Below are positions 24,461 through 35,985 of a stretch of DNA of 64,000 bases, one piece after another. Below the pieces are notes generated by a model. The model was not told the DNA's origin. It made no database searches and was given only the letters and a program-made list of their open reading frames with translations. A program made the translations under genes and the position numbers. This stretch comes from Plasmodium coatneyi (Eukaryota > Apicomplexa > Aconoidasida > Haemosporida > Plasmodiidae). The first letter of the stretch is position 1, and each line of letters opens with the position of its first letter. Location: assembly GCF_001680005.1 (NCBI RefSeq), contig NC_033569.1, positions 868,001 to 932,000 of the forward strand, read 5' to 3'.

Positions 24461-25010
24461 CTCAATTTTCTATTAATAAGTTAATTATGAGGGAATTATT
24501 CTGTTCACTTTTTTTTTTTTAGGAATTTCCATTTGGAATAACTTATCTTTTGACTTAGTTTGCTGATATTCCCATATGTGGCACTCATGTAATTTACAGT
24601 CCATTTTATAATGCTCAATGAAATGTTAAATGGGGGAAGGGAGGGAAGGGGAAGAATTGGTGTTAGTATGGATTCATACTAGGCATATATATTTTATACA
24701 TTCTTGTGTAGTTATGTAGTTCAGGATTGGGAAATGGAATATTTACTCATTTCCGCTTTTTTGTATTTTTAAGTTGTTGGAAAGAATATAAACATGGAAT
24801 ACACGAGGGAGTAGCTTTAGCAGTGAACTTGGTCAATTGGGCAAATATATTATTGAGTGAAATTCCATTACGGCGACACTTTTGTTCTCTCCCGGTCGGT
24901 GCATGAACATTCTTCGCTCTCCTGTTGTTCGCAATTTATTGACAAGGTGTTGTTCGTAATTTATTAACAATGTGTTCCTGATAATTTTAATAGAAAAACT
25001 GTACATTTAA
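24461..25010 (+). promoter_or_regulatory. SICAvar upstream block shared with SICAvar-4
   Basis: This stretch is clearly homologous to about 35985-36480 before SICAvar-4: shared TTTGCTGATA, TTTTTAAGTTGTTG, AAATTCCATTACGGCG, CTTTTGTTC.CTCCCGGTCG and TGCATGAACATTCTTC. The GC-rich core (24871-24935) stands out from AT-rich surroundings. It follows the array in both cases. Promoter or upstream-activating role inferred. Confidence 0.5.
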
Positions 25011-25469
25011 CAATTCTAGCATGCGTAATCTTTTTTTCAAATAATAATTTGTTTTTAGTGATTTTTTTTTTTTTTTTTTCTGTTTAATTCTTTTTTTCCT
25101 TCGGGTGAACAACTTTTTTCCTTCGGTGAACAACTTATATTAAATTTGGAAGGAAATGCGCATTCAGATACCTTCTCACATAAGAACATTGTTTTGAACA
25201 AGTGTAAATGTTGTATAAAAAAACAGAAGAAAAAAAAAAGAGAAGAACGAATAGGTTGTATAAGAACAAGGAAAAGCAAATAATGTGCTGCATGATGACA
25301 AAAAAGGAATAATGTGCTTGTATGACAACAGAAGGAATACATAGGATATTCACATGAATATTCCTGTAAACATGAGAAAAAGCAAAAAAGAAGCGAAAGA
25401 AGAGTGAAAAAAAATGAATGAAAAATTCCACACTATTAGAAAAATGAATCATAAGATAATAATATAAAT
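25011..25469 (+). other. 5' region of SICAvar-3
   Basis: AT-rich, probably transcribed leader, with TAATTTGTTTTTAGTGAT that recurs twice before SICAvar-4. Minus-strand open frames here are shadows of purine-rich DNA. No gene seen. Confidence 0.4.
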
Positions 25470-25559
25470 AATGGAAGTACAATGTATGTTGTGCACATAT
25501 AACCCAGTGAAATATTATTTCTATTTGATAAATAATGAAATTATTAAATAGTGGTAAAA
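25470..25559 (+). promoter_or_regulatory. Conserved SICAvar 5' leader
   Basis: Shares GTGAAATATTATT, TTTGATAAATAATG and AATAGTGGTAAAAATGG with the other SICAvar leaders, and so fixes the start at 25560. Confidence 0.45.
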
Positions 25560-28500
25560 ATGGGAACAACTACGGAATTCAACAGTTTAAGGGATGAGTG
25601 GATTAAAGCAAGGGGAAAAGGGGAAGATTTGGGGAAGGTAAAATATTGCATTGGGGGGTGTATGTAAAATTATGAATTAAAAACTAAGATAAAAGTAATT
25701 CGGCGATATAATGATGGAATATGTATTTTATGCGGGACGTGCATATAAATGTATTCGTGCTTCTATTTTACAGAAACAATTATTGAGAGAGATGGAGGAA
25801 TGGATTGAAGAAATGCACAAAGAATTAGAGAAAGGAGACAGGAGTATCGCTGAAACTGGATGTGGAATAACGAATGGGGGTAAAAAGAAATTAGGGAAGG
25901 GAGACAAAGAATGGTGTGAATTTATTCTAGGGTATTTATGGAAGATAAAGGAAAAGACGAGGGATCAACCGGGGGATAGCATTGTAAATGTAAAAATGAA
26001 AGCATATGTGCGCTGTGCTGTTATGAAAGTATGGTTTCTCGTATATAGAGATATGTACTGTAAGGCTCAGGAAGTTATAGAGCGTGCGTTCGCTGCAATG
26101 GAAGAATTATGCCAATTATTTTCACACGGGACAGGCTGCAATGAATGTAAATATGGAACAATTCCAGTTGTATTTGTGGGAAGTGTAAATATTTACAACC
26201 TAATATTAAAAAAGGTAAAGGAAAAAAGTGCGATGTTAAACAAGATGTATAGCTGGGTTCCTAAGAATGTGTGCAATAAAGACAAAGGAAAGAACACTGC
26301 ACCGGTTGTAGCACATCCACATCCTCAACTACAGTCAGCAACATCAGCAGCACATGGTATGACCCTCACCACGCCAGATGCAAACACGGAATTTACAGGA
26401 ATGTTCGGAAGATGGTTACAGGGGAAGAAATCCCAAGGGAAGGTAAAATATATAAGTTCCATAATACTAAATGAAAATATAATATTTCAACAAAAAATAA
26501 GGTTTAATTTTCGGGGATGTTTAGAGGAAAGTACATGTTAAAGGGAGAGTATATTTATGTGTGCACTAATTTTTTCCCCTCTCCCCCTAATAGGATAAAG
26601 TATGGCAGGATCTGAAGTCAATGTGGGAAGAATTAGTGGACACACTTGCAGTTGATGGGGACGAAGAAATAAAGAATTTATGTAATGCAGATATAACGAA
26701 AAAAGAGGGAATTCCAATTAGTGGGTACGAAATGGCATTCTGCAAAGCTGTAATGAAAGTATATTATTACATGAACAATATGGGGAAGAAGAAATCAGGA
26801 GGAAAAAAAGGGAATCTGCAGGAAGAAGAAGAGTCTTATCTGAAGTGCATAATAGGAACTAACACCATGTTCCAATTATTTAATGATCAGAAGTGTTTAA
26901 GGAGGAATATACATTATGTATCTGCAAAGGTCGAAGAAATAAGGGAGAAGAAACATAAGGGGGGTAGAGGTGATGGATGTAGAAAAATAAGTTTGGGTGA
27001 TTTAGAATTGGGGAACATACTACTTGGGACTAAAATAGCAGAGTGGATTAAGGAAGGAACAGTTAAAATTGCGGAAGAGGAGAATCTAAGGCGGTGTAAA
27101 AAGTGGAAATGCGGAGATGAGGGAAGTAAGAGAGAACAGAAAAGGAAGGAAAAAGAGAAGGAAGAGGGTATAGGAAAATGGTTAAAGAATGGTGAAATAA
27201 ATCAATTAAAGAGTACAGTGAAGGATGAGAAATATCTCGGTACAGAAGGAATAAATGGTATTATAGGAGGAATAGCAGATGGTATTATAACAACAAATGA
27301 AGATCTAGAAAAAATATTAAGGGACGCAGCATCATGCCCTACAGGAAAGACAAAAGTAGACTGCATAAAAAAAAAAATTCAGGAATTAAAGTCCTCTAAA
27401 CAACCACCCCCCAAACCCAAATCCCACGCAACAAATAAGGTTGAATGTAAGGACAGTGATAGGGCATGTTTGGATGCAAAGGTCGGCCAAATGTTCCAAA
27501 CCCGATGGGTAAGAACAGTTCTTCTTTCATCTTTCTTTTATTTTAAGGAGTATTCAATAATAATGTATGCATTCCACTCCATGTACAAAGTGGTGATTGT
27601 TAGGTGGTAGGTGGGTTGTTAGGTGGTAGGTGGATTGTTAGATGGTAGGTGGGTTGTATTAGGGGTGGAAGAAAGATTTTGAATTATAAGTATATATATA
27701 ATAATAAATGTGTATACATGCCCTTCCTTCCTATTTTTAGGGTGCAAGTAACGATCAAGTGTATAGTTTATTTGAGGAATTCAACAGGCCATTAAATGAC
27801 GACGATGAGAAGGATGGTTTCACATCTGTGTGCGACCAAATCGTAGAAAATCAGGGCGTCCACGCGAATACCCTACCTAGATGCTTTTGTAAGATCCTTG
27901 TAAGGAATTTAGGGAAAATAACAAAGAAGGATAGTACCTACACCCATAATGGAATAACGAAGAGAGTGGACGCTATGAAGCCGAAGGCACCATGTCATCT
28001 ATTAAACTTATGGTTATTATTATATGGACCAATGTATAAAGTAACCAAAGAGAATGTTGAATATGCATTCACAGCCATATCTAATTTAAACAAGGCATTT
28101 CCGCAAAATAAATATGAGGATTGTATATATGATGGTACGTTCACAGTGGACTCTGCGGAAGAGGGAAGTAATATTTTCAGGGACATTTATAGATGGTTTC
28201 TGAATCGGGGCGTTATAAGCAGAATGCGAGCAATAAAGGACGAGACTGCATGCAAAAGTAGAAGCAGGTCCGACGACGAGAAGAGTGAAGATCCAAAGAA
28301 GAATGTGGAAAAAATAAGTCATAAAATGCAGGATAAAGCTAATGAAGTTACCCAAAAAATAGAGGAGTTGCGTCCCATAGTTGTAAAAACTAAGTAAGGA
28401 GAAAACTGTGGTTTGACGCGATACCTCGCCTTTTATCCTCTTCCATTTTTTTTTTTTTTTTTGTACTTTCCCCTAATTTGTTGCTTGTACCTATCCATTT

Positions 28501-30274
28501 CCTGTACAACATTGTACGGATCTTATCTATATATACACATACATATTATGCTCACACACGTATACTTCAACTTCCCCATCCCCACAGTGGATTGTAAGGA
28601 CAAGGAAATTCTAGAAGAGGAAAAAGGTAAATCGTTTGTTTTGTATTATTCTGTCTTCTGTGTAAAATAAGTATAAATGATGCGGAGTAAATTGTTCCAT
28701 TACGAACATATAGAATATAGTATATAAAAATGGTAAATGAGAATATGTATATATTATTTGTTGAGTGTTCTTGCAGACGAATGGGCAGAGGTAATTACGA
28801 AATTTAACAATATTCCAAATGATTCAGATGACAAGGATGATTTCGAAAAGATAAAAACTTTATGTGCATGGTGTGACGACAAGGACAATGTAAGCAGTAA
28901 AAATAAGGAACAATGTAAAGGATTCTGTATGATGCTCATAAGCAACTTACTATATATAGGAAAGAATAAATATGAATGTGAAAGTAAGACAAAAGTTAAT
29001 GGAAAAAAAAAAGCCGTGTGTTAGGAAGTGTGATCTGTTAAATATATGGTTAATGGATGCAAGTAATGACTGCATACCGGAAGAAGTCATTAAGTTGATT
29101 TTTGGGATAGTAGAAGCATGGGAAGAGGAATTTGATGAGGAGAAAAGAGGAACACGATGTGTATATAATAGAATTAGTGATTTATATAGGTGCGGAAAGG
29201 ACATGTTACCTGAAATTCAGAAATGGATGCAGGAGAATTCAGGCAAACGGAAATTCGGTTATACAGTTAGATCCCGCTGGTGTAAAGAGAAGGCGAAGCG
29301 TGTTAATTGGGATAAAGTAAAATTAAATAATTATAAAGGCAAGAAACAACTGAGCAAGGATGGAGAAATATATTTTGAGGACGTCAACAAAATAAAGGAG
29401 GAAAACAGTGCTGTATTGGAAAAAATAAAGGAGATAATGGAAACATCCTCCTCACCCCCACCCGAACCAGCACGACCGGCTGCTGCAGCTCCAGCAGAAA
29501 ATACTTCTGTTACAGGAGAAAATGGTAAAGCAGATGGTCCCGAAGCTAAATCTACTTCGGTTGATACTGCTGACGCAGACACCCAAACTCCTGTGGGTAC
29601 ACCATCTGAGACAGGTAAGAATAATAATAAGGGTAACTCCCAAAAAAGTAGGCACTCTATGTAAATGAAGCTGCACATGGAAGTGCACTCTTTCCATGGT
29701 GTACCCACATCATCTTAGATAATATTACTCATAAATATACTAAAAATAATCACCCTTTCCCTTTATTCATTTTTCAGGTGTTACTCAGGGAGGTAGTGAA
29801 ATTAATGGTGTGCCCCCTACCATTAATGGGAAACCGGCTCCTGATGATTCGCCTGTAAAAACTTCTTCTTCGCGGGACTTAGGTAGTATCAGTAACGAAG
29901 ATATTTCTATCCTCCTCGATTCGAGTGACGATAACCCTTTTGATGTGTTTTGGGGACCTCCTTTCCCTAAAGGCTCCGTTCCGATTATTACCCAACCAGC
30001 GGCACCAGTACAACCGGAACCGACAACACCAAGAACAGCACAAGGCAGTTCAGGACAAACATCATCACCTGGTAGTGTTAAAACAGGAGGAAGAAGTCCA
30101 AGGGAGGGTGCCCCAGTCACCCCCCTTCCTGTTTCTTCCCTAGTTAGTAGAACGATTGAAAACCCTTCCAACCTCCTTACCCCCTACCTTCCTACAATCC
30201 CTGTTGCCATCGCCACCTCTGTCATAAGTTATCTCCTTTTGAAGGTAAGAAAAAAATTTTAAAAAGAGAGAAAG

Positions 30275-30308
<34 letters not shown>

Positions 30309-31814
30309 AAAAGGAAAAAAGGAAAAGGAAAAGGAAAAGGAAAAGGAAAAGGAAAAGGAAAAGGAAAAAGGAAAAGGAAAAGGAAAAGGAAAAGGAAAAG
30401 GAAAAGGAAAAGGAAAAGGAAAAGGAAAAGGAAAAGGAAAAGGAAAAGGAAAAGGAAAAGGAAAAGGAAAAGGAAAAGGAAAAGGAAAAGGAAAAGGAAA
30501 AGGAAAAGGAAAAGGAAAAGGAAAAGGAAAAGGAAAAGGAAAAGGAAAAGGAAAAGGAAAAGGAAAAGGAAAAGGAAAAGGAAAAGGAAAAGGAAAAGGA
30601 AAAAAAAAAAAAAAAAGGAAAAGGAAAAGGAAAAAAAGTAGAAAAAGAAAAGAGGAAAAGAAAGGTGAATGAATCAGTTGGGTGTGTATAGGTTTTCGCA
30701 TTTTAGGGAGGTGTATGTAGGATTTCGCACTTTAGGGGTGTGTGTGTGTAGGATTTCGCATTTTAGGGTGTATATGTACGAGTTTTCATTTTAGGGTGTG
30801 TATGTGTAGAATTTCGCATTTTAGGGGTGCTTGTGTAGGATTTCGCATTTTGTGGATGTGTGTAGAATTTCGCATTTTAGGGGTATACGTGTAGGATTTC
30901 GCACTAAGGGTGTAAGGTCCCGCTTTTAGGTAAGGAAGGGTGTGAGGGCATAGGAACAACAATGTAGCCTGCTATATTGCTGTTTTAGGGTATACGAACA
31001 ATAATATGGCCTGATGTTTAGCTGTTTTAGGTTGTAAGAACAACAATATGACCTGATGTTTAGCTGTTCCAGGGTGTAAGAACAACAATGTGTCCTCGAG
31101 CATTAATTGTTTTAGTGAGGAGTGTGTTTCTGAAGTGTGCATACAAGAAAAAGGAAGGAAAGAAAAAAAAAATGAAGAAGGAAAGAAAGAATAAAAGGAA
31201 GAAAAAGAGTAAAGAAAAAAAAAGGAAAAAATAAAATAAATAAAAGGGACGCACATTTCCTAACCTTTCCTTTTTTTTTGCAGTATTTTGCCCTACCAGG
31301 TAAAAATAGAAAACGTCACAGAAGAGCTCCTCAAATACGTGATCCGGCAACTTTGGAAGAACAACTCCCTGATCATGTGGACGACGAGGCAGATGGTCCA
31401 CATGAATATACGTTAGTAAAGGAACGCAAACCTCGTTCTACGCCTAAAGAAAGGTGGAAAAAACGAGGTGGTAGTCGTCGCCGCATGATTATTGATATTC
31501 ATTTAGAAGTCATAAACGAATGTCAAAAAGGGACCCTGAATTCGACGAAAGAAGACTTTTTTGAAATTTTGGTTCAAGAATTCATGGGAAGTGAATTCAT
31601 AAAAGAAAAAAAGGTTCCAAGTTTAGATTCCGGGTTTAGGGAAGAACACTCTATTCCTAAGGAACAGGTTCGACGTTCAGATTCCGGCTTTAGCGAGGAA
31701 CACTTTATTCCTGAGGAACGTGTTCCATGTTCAGATTGCGGGTTTAGGGAAGGAAAACTTTGTTTCTATCGAAGATATTCCGAAGGAAAATATTCATATG
31801 GAAGGAGTTCCTAA
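25560..31814 (+). CDS. SICAvar: SICAvar-3, 8-exon variant antigen with a frameshift
   Basis: Model: 25560-25637, 25774-26442, 26594-27508, 27741 to about 28382, 28588-28626, 28777-29614, 29778-30244, 31284-31814. Exons 1 to 3 encode the F.SLRDEWI start and alpha-type Cys-rich domains (exon 3 ends KVGQMFQTRW). Exons 4 and 6 are beta-type; exon 7 is a spacer plus TM ending SYLLLK; exon 8 is the tail with IIDIHLEV and FFEILVQEF. Two problems are visible. In exon 6 a run of ten A (about 29003-29012) puts the frame at a stop (ends 29024), while the family sequence KPCVRKCDLLNIWL continues in another frame. And the exon 4/5 junction is unresolved: the strong donor AA|GTAAGG at 28394 is out of phase with mini-exon 5, though GTT|GTAAAA at 28383 could work with a later acceptor. 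The gene may be a pseudogene or hold homopolymer errors. Confidence 0.85.
27600..27670 (+). repeat. Short minisatellite in SICAvar-3 intron 3
   Basis: Three units of TTAGGTGGTAGGTGGGTTG type, a much shorter version of the repeat in SICAvar-1 intron 4. Confidence 0.7.
30270..30645 (+). repeat. Long AAAAGG microsatellite in SICAvar-3 last intron
   Basis: After an A-rich run, about 30305-30640 is an almost pure GGAAAA hexamer tract of roughly 50 units, pure purine on the + strand. It begins soon after the TM exon donor at 30245. The long Phe-Pro open frame on the minus strand is an artefact of this repeat. Confidence 0.95.
30670..31110 (+). repeat. Last-intron repeats of SICAvar-3
   Basis: Two repeat classes in succession. 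30670-30930 has units with GTAGGATTTCGCATTTTAGG; 30950-31110 has units of about 50 bases with AACAATATGGCCTGATGTTT and AGCTGTTTTAGG. The second class recurs in SICAvar-4 and, orphaned, at 54580-54790. Confidence 0.85.
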
Positions 31815-32385
31815 GGAAGGTGTTCCTAACGAAGACGTTCCAATTTCCGATTCCGGTTTTTAGGGTGTAGTAAATATTTTTTTTTTTTTTTTTTTTCGTT
31901 TTGTTTTGCATGAAAGAGTTCACTTTCGTGTGTGGTCAATATAAGTTAGAAGAAAAAAATTTTCCTCCGTTCAAGGATGTGTTGGAAAACGTTTTTTTAG
32001 TGAAGATACAAAATATGTTAAATTTTTTTGTGTTATAGGTTTTTACACCTGTAATTTTTTCTATTTAAAAATTTTTTTTTTTCTTTTTTTAAACATAAAT
32101 ACTTTTTTGAAGAGGTCAGCTCTTTTTCCTTTTTTTTTTTTTTTTTCCGGGCTTGTTTGGAAGATCTTCGCTTCAGCAATTGCTCATACATACAAATTTA
32201 GGGAGAGGAAAAAAAGAAGCAGAAGAAAATAAAGAAAGAAAAGAAAGAAAAAAATGAGGAAAAAAAAGAGGTGTGAAAAAAAAGGAAGGAAAATGCCACT
32301 TTGCTCCTTCCCATAAACACTGTATATATAAACTTTGTGCACGCTCATTTATGTTCCCCTGATGGGGAACATTCCTTTAGAGGTC
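31815..32385. other. Intergenic DNA between convergent SICAvar-3 and KIR-B
   Basis: About 50 bases of decayed tail repeat, then AT-rich DNA with the SICAvar 3' block (TGGTCAATATAAGTTAGAAG) and, at the right, the KIR 3' block (CACTGTATATATAAACTTTG, CTCATTTATGTTCC). No gene seen. Confidence 0.55.
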
Positions 32386-34077
32386 TTACATGTTTTGGTA
32401 ACCAATATTCTGGCGGCCTATATTCCGATGACCTGTTGTACTATTATTGGTTCTTGTTCCTGTTCTTCCCCTTCGAGACTGTACACCATATACTGTTGAA
32501 TCATCCTCTGTTGTTGGACCTATTGTTGAAGTCTCTGTTAAATCGTCAATGTCACGTCCGGCTGATCTTCTCTTTCTTTTTCCACTTGAGTGGTTACCAA
32601 ACCAAAAAGACCATGGTTTATACTGAAGGGAAGGAAGGGTTAAAAAGGAAAAGGTTCTTAGGGTGGTGGTAGGTGGAAGGAAAGGAGGATCTAAGTAGGG
32701 AAGGAAAGGATGAGTCTAAGGAGGAGGAAGGAAGGTGATCTAAGGAGGAGGAAAGGAAAGGGTATTAGGGGGTGAAGGAAGGACAGGAAGGAAGGTAGTA
32801 TGGTGGAAGCAAGGTTGTTAGGGGTGTTAGAAGGAAGGTTCTTAGGGGTGGTAGGTGGAAGGAAGGTTGTTGGTGATGATTGGTGGAAGGAAGCATCTGT
32901 TGTTATGGTTGTGGTAGATGGAAGGAGGGTGGTTGTTAGTGGTGGTAGGTGGAAGGAAGATTGTTAGTGGTGGTAGTAGCAAGGGAAGGTTGTATTAGGG
33001 GTGGTAGATGTAAGGAGGGTTGTGTTAGGGGTGGAAGTGTGGTCTAAGGAAGGAAGGTTGCTAAGGGTGGAAAGAAAGGAAGGGGTGTATATTAATAGTA
33101 CTGTTAAAAATTTTAATTTTAGCTATAATTTTACCTTGTATAAAAAGTATGCCAATGCTGGTAATTCTAATGCTGCTAAGGTACCAAAAGCAGAAGAAAG
33201 AGAAGAAGCTTTGTTTGCTTCATGGATAGCATTGTTTAGTTTGAGTTGTGTGGATTGTGCTTTTTGTGTTGCAAGCTGTTCCTTTTCCTTTAGTTCTCCC
33301 AGTTTAAGTTGCAACTTTGGTAGTTCCTGATTAATTTTGTCCTTATGATTATTCCAAAATTTTGTACAGTATTCATCACTTCGGTGGTTTCCACAATGTG
33401 TTTCTATTTCACCATGTGCTGCTTTGACTTTGTCGAAGTAACTTTTACATATTTCAAGACCTTTAGGTCCAGTATATTTTAACAGAGTTTGTATGACACC
33501 ATAGTCGTGCAAAAAGTCGAATAATGTTTTTATTTGTTTGAAGGTTTCTCTGTTAATGTTGGGGTATAGATTTTTGCAGTGTTTGGTAAGCGCCAACGGT
33601 TCCAATTCACCGTAAATATCCCCTATATCCTTTTCAAACCCTGTGGGATCTTGCAAATGGTTGGATAATATACCTCCCAACCAAAAATAGAACCAATAAC
33701 ACCATTCATTTTTAGAATCTGTAACCTTTCCGTTTTTATGCATATGACACCAAGCACTCATAATATTTTCCCTATATGACTGAAGACCAACGTAATTACT
33801 TATTCCTCCTTTTGTCCCCCCATATCCGCTCATATTAGTACAATCGCCTAAATCTTTCCAATTGCTGAATTTCCTATAGAAATTTACACTTGAGTATAAA
33901 CTTTCCAATTTGTCCCCCTATAAATATAATTAATAAACGAAGTAAAAATATATACATATATACACATACATCTATATATATATATATAGTTATATATATG
34001 TGTATATATGTGCACATATTATTCAAATGCCTCCATTTTGAAATAAAGGAAGGAATAGAGCGTCTTACATCAGCCAT
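32386..34077 (-). CDS. kir: KIR-B, single-domain KIR variant protein, 3 exons
   Basis: Minus-strand model: 34077-34069 (micro-exon MAD, donor GTAAGA), 33917-33135, 32622-32386; 342 residues, all phase 0. Exon 2 is the Cys-rich ectodomain with CYWFYFWLGGIL and ends in a TM (SAFGTLAALELPALAYFLYK). Exon 3 is the cytoplasmic tail: YKPWSFWFGNHSSGKRKRRS, a Ser/Thr-rich middle and the terminal NIGYQNM. Intron 2 is minisatellite (32640-33090); intron 1 is short and AT-rich. Its 3' end faces SICAvar-3 at a gap of about 570 bases. Known KIR architecture: variable ectodomain, one TM, conserved tail. Confidence 0.93.
32640..33090. repeat. Minisatellite in KIR-B intron 2
   Basis: GGTGGTAGGTGGAAGGAAGG-type units with GTTGTTAGGGGTG spacers; same class as in the other KIR introns and in SICAvar introns 3 or 4. 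Confidence 0.8.
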
Positions 34078-35284
34078 ATTTTAAGTCGTGCGTTCTTCTT
34101 TGGTATATATATTCTACTTTTTAAAAAAAGAAGGTGGTTGTTCATATATATTTATTTACTCAGCATAAAAGGAAGTGTACGTGTATTCAAAAAATTTTGC
34201 CCACTTTATGATTGATGAATATTCAAAATTTTTTATGCTTTCTTGCTTTAAGAATAATGTGTCTTTCTTAATTTTCAAATGGTGATAACACATTACTTAC
34301 TTGTGTATATATGTATCGAAAATTCATTATGATTATGTGCACATATATATAATTAATGTGGAAGGTAGGGTGGGAGGATGCAAAATTTTTTTTTTTTTTT
34401 TCTCTTCCTCCATCCTCCTCCTTAGACCCCTTTCCATCCTTCTTCCTCTGAGTGAAAATTCCTCTCTTTTCTAAGGTGAAAATTCTAGTGTACGATGTTT
34501 TTACTCCATTTTTTTTTCTACTATTTAGAATTGTGTTCGGAAAAAATTTTGTTTTATATACACTTTACACAGTTCATATACATACATGCATATGCATATA
34601 TGTGCATATGTGAAGCAGGGAGAGAGGGAGAGAGCATACAATCTTCCTTCCCCCCATTTTTTCCTCCTTTTATTCTTTCTTCTCTTTTCCTTAAACCTTC
34701 TTTCTTTACACCTTCCTTTTTTAAATTTCTTTTTCTCTTTAAACGTTTCTTCTTTACACCTACCTTCTTTTTTTTTTCTTCCTTAAACCTTCCTTCTTTA
34801 CGCCTTATATTTTCATCCTTTCCTTTTTTCCCTTTTTCTTTTCTTCCCTTCTTTCTTTCTCTCATTTCTTTGCTTCCCTTCTTTAGATCATTCCCTTGCT
34901 TTCCTTAGATCTTTTCCTTCCCTTCCTTAGACCGAACTTCCTTTCCTTCCTTAAACCCTTCCTCCTTTCATTCTTTCATCCATCATGCCTTCTTTGCTCA
35001 TTCTTTCCTATTCCGTTTTTCTTCTTTCCTTATTTTTTTCCTTCCTTCCTCCTTCTAATTTCATTTCTACGTCCCTCCATCTCTTTCATTCTTTTTCTCT
35101 TGTTTCGTACACAATAAATAGATCATTCATAATAAATATGTGCACATTACACTATTGAATTTCTGCCTCCTCATTCAAAACCATATTATACTTCCTCCAT
35201 ATTCATCTATTACTCCCTCCCTCCTTCCATTTCCCCACCTTTATGATTTTTCTCATTCGCTTTTTTATAAGATACTCAATAAAA
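34078..35284. other. KIR-B upstream DNA with pyrimidine-rich tract
   Basis: AT-rich DNA followed (34380-35100) by a long pyrimidine-rich tract with CTTCCTTCCTTAAACC units, a complement of the GGAAGG minisatellite class. The open frames in the tract are low complexity and have no family features. No gene supported. Confidence 0.5.
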
Positions 35285-35985
35285 ATATACAATTCAGGGT
35301 TCGATCCTTCCCAGGATTAAGTGTTTAGAGTTCATAGTTTAGGGTTGAGGGCTTAGGTTTGAGGGCTTAGGTTTGAGGGCTCAGGGTTCAGGTCTTAGGT
35401 TTCAGGGCTTAGTGATCAGGGTTCAAGGTACAGGGTTCAGGGTTGAGAGTTTAGGGTTCAGGCTTTGAGGGTTTAGGGCATAGGATTTAGAGTTCATGAT
35501 TTATGGTTTAGGATTCAGTATTTAGGGTTTAAGATTTTAGGGTTCACGGTTTAGGTTTTATAGTTCAGGGTTTAGTGTCTACCTTTTAGGGTTTACGTTT
35601 TAGGATTTGGGGTTTAGGATTTAGGGTTCAGGTTTAGGTTTTCAAGCATTAGGATTTATGTTTCAGGTTTTAGGATTTTGGGTTCATCATATTTCGCATT
35701 AGTACCCAGGGTTGCGGTTTCTAGGTTTCACACTCAAAACCCTCGAAGCTTAAAATCTGAAGTCCAAAACACAAAACTCCTGAACATGAAGCCTTAAAAA
35801 CTAAAATCCTAAACCACTAAATCTAAAGGTAAAGCACTGAACGCTAAGCCCAAGCTCCAAAACAATGATCAGTAAACCCTAAACCCTAAACCCTGAAACA
35901 TAAGTCCAGAAACCATGAAACCTAAATCATAAACCCTAAATACTAAATCAAAAGCCTGAACCCTGAACCCTAAGCCTTGCCTATT
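35285..35985. repeat. Internal telomere-like heptamer array 3, inverted
   Basis: G-strand heptamers from about 35290 to 35700, spacer near 35700-35740 (AGTACCCAGGGTTGCGG), then a shorter, more degenerate C-strand half to about 35985. Head-to-head orientation, upstream of SICAvar-4. Confidence 0.92.

Noticed and set aside
30222..30701. 159-codon minus-strand ORF of repeated Phe-Pro
   Set aside because: It is the translation of the AAAAGG hexamer tract in a SICAvar-3 intron; no start context or flanking coding features.
34495..35117. Phe/Leu-rich + strand ORFs suggesting membrane proteins
   Set aside because: They are translations of the CTTCC pyrimidine tract; no conserved KIR or SICA features.
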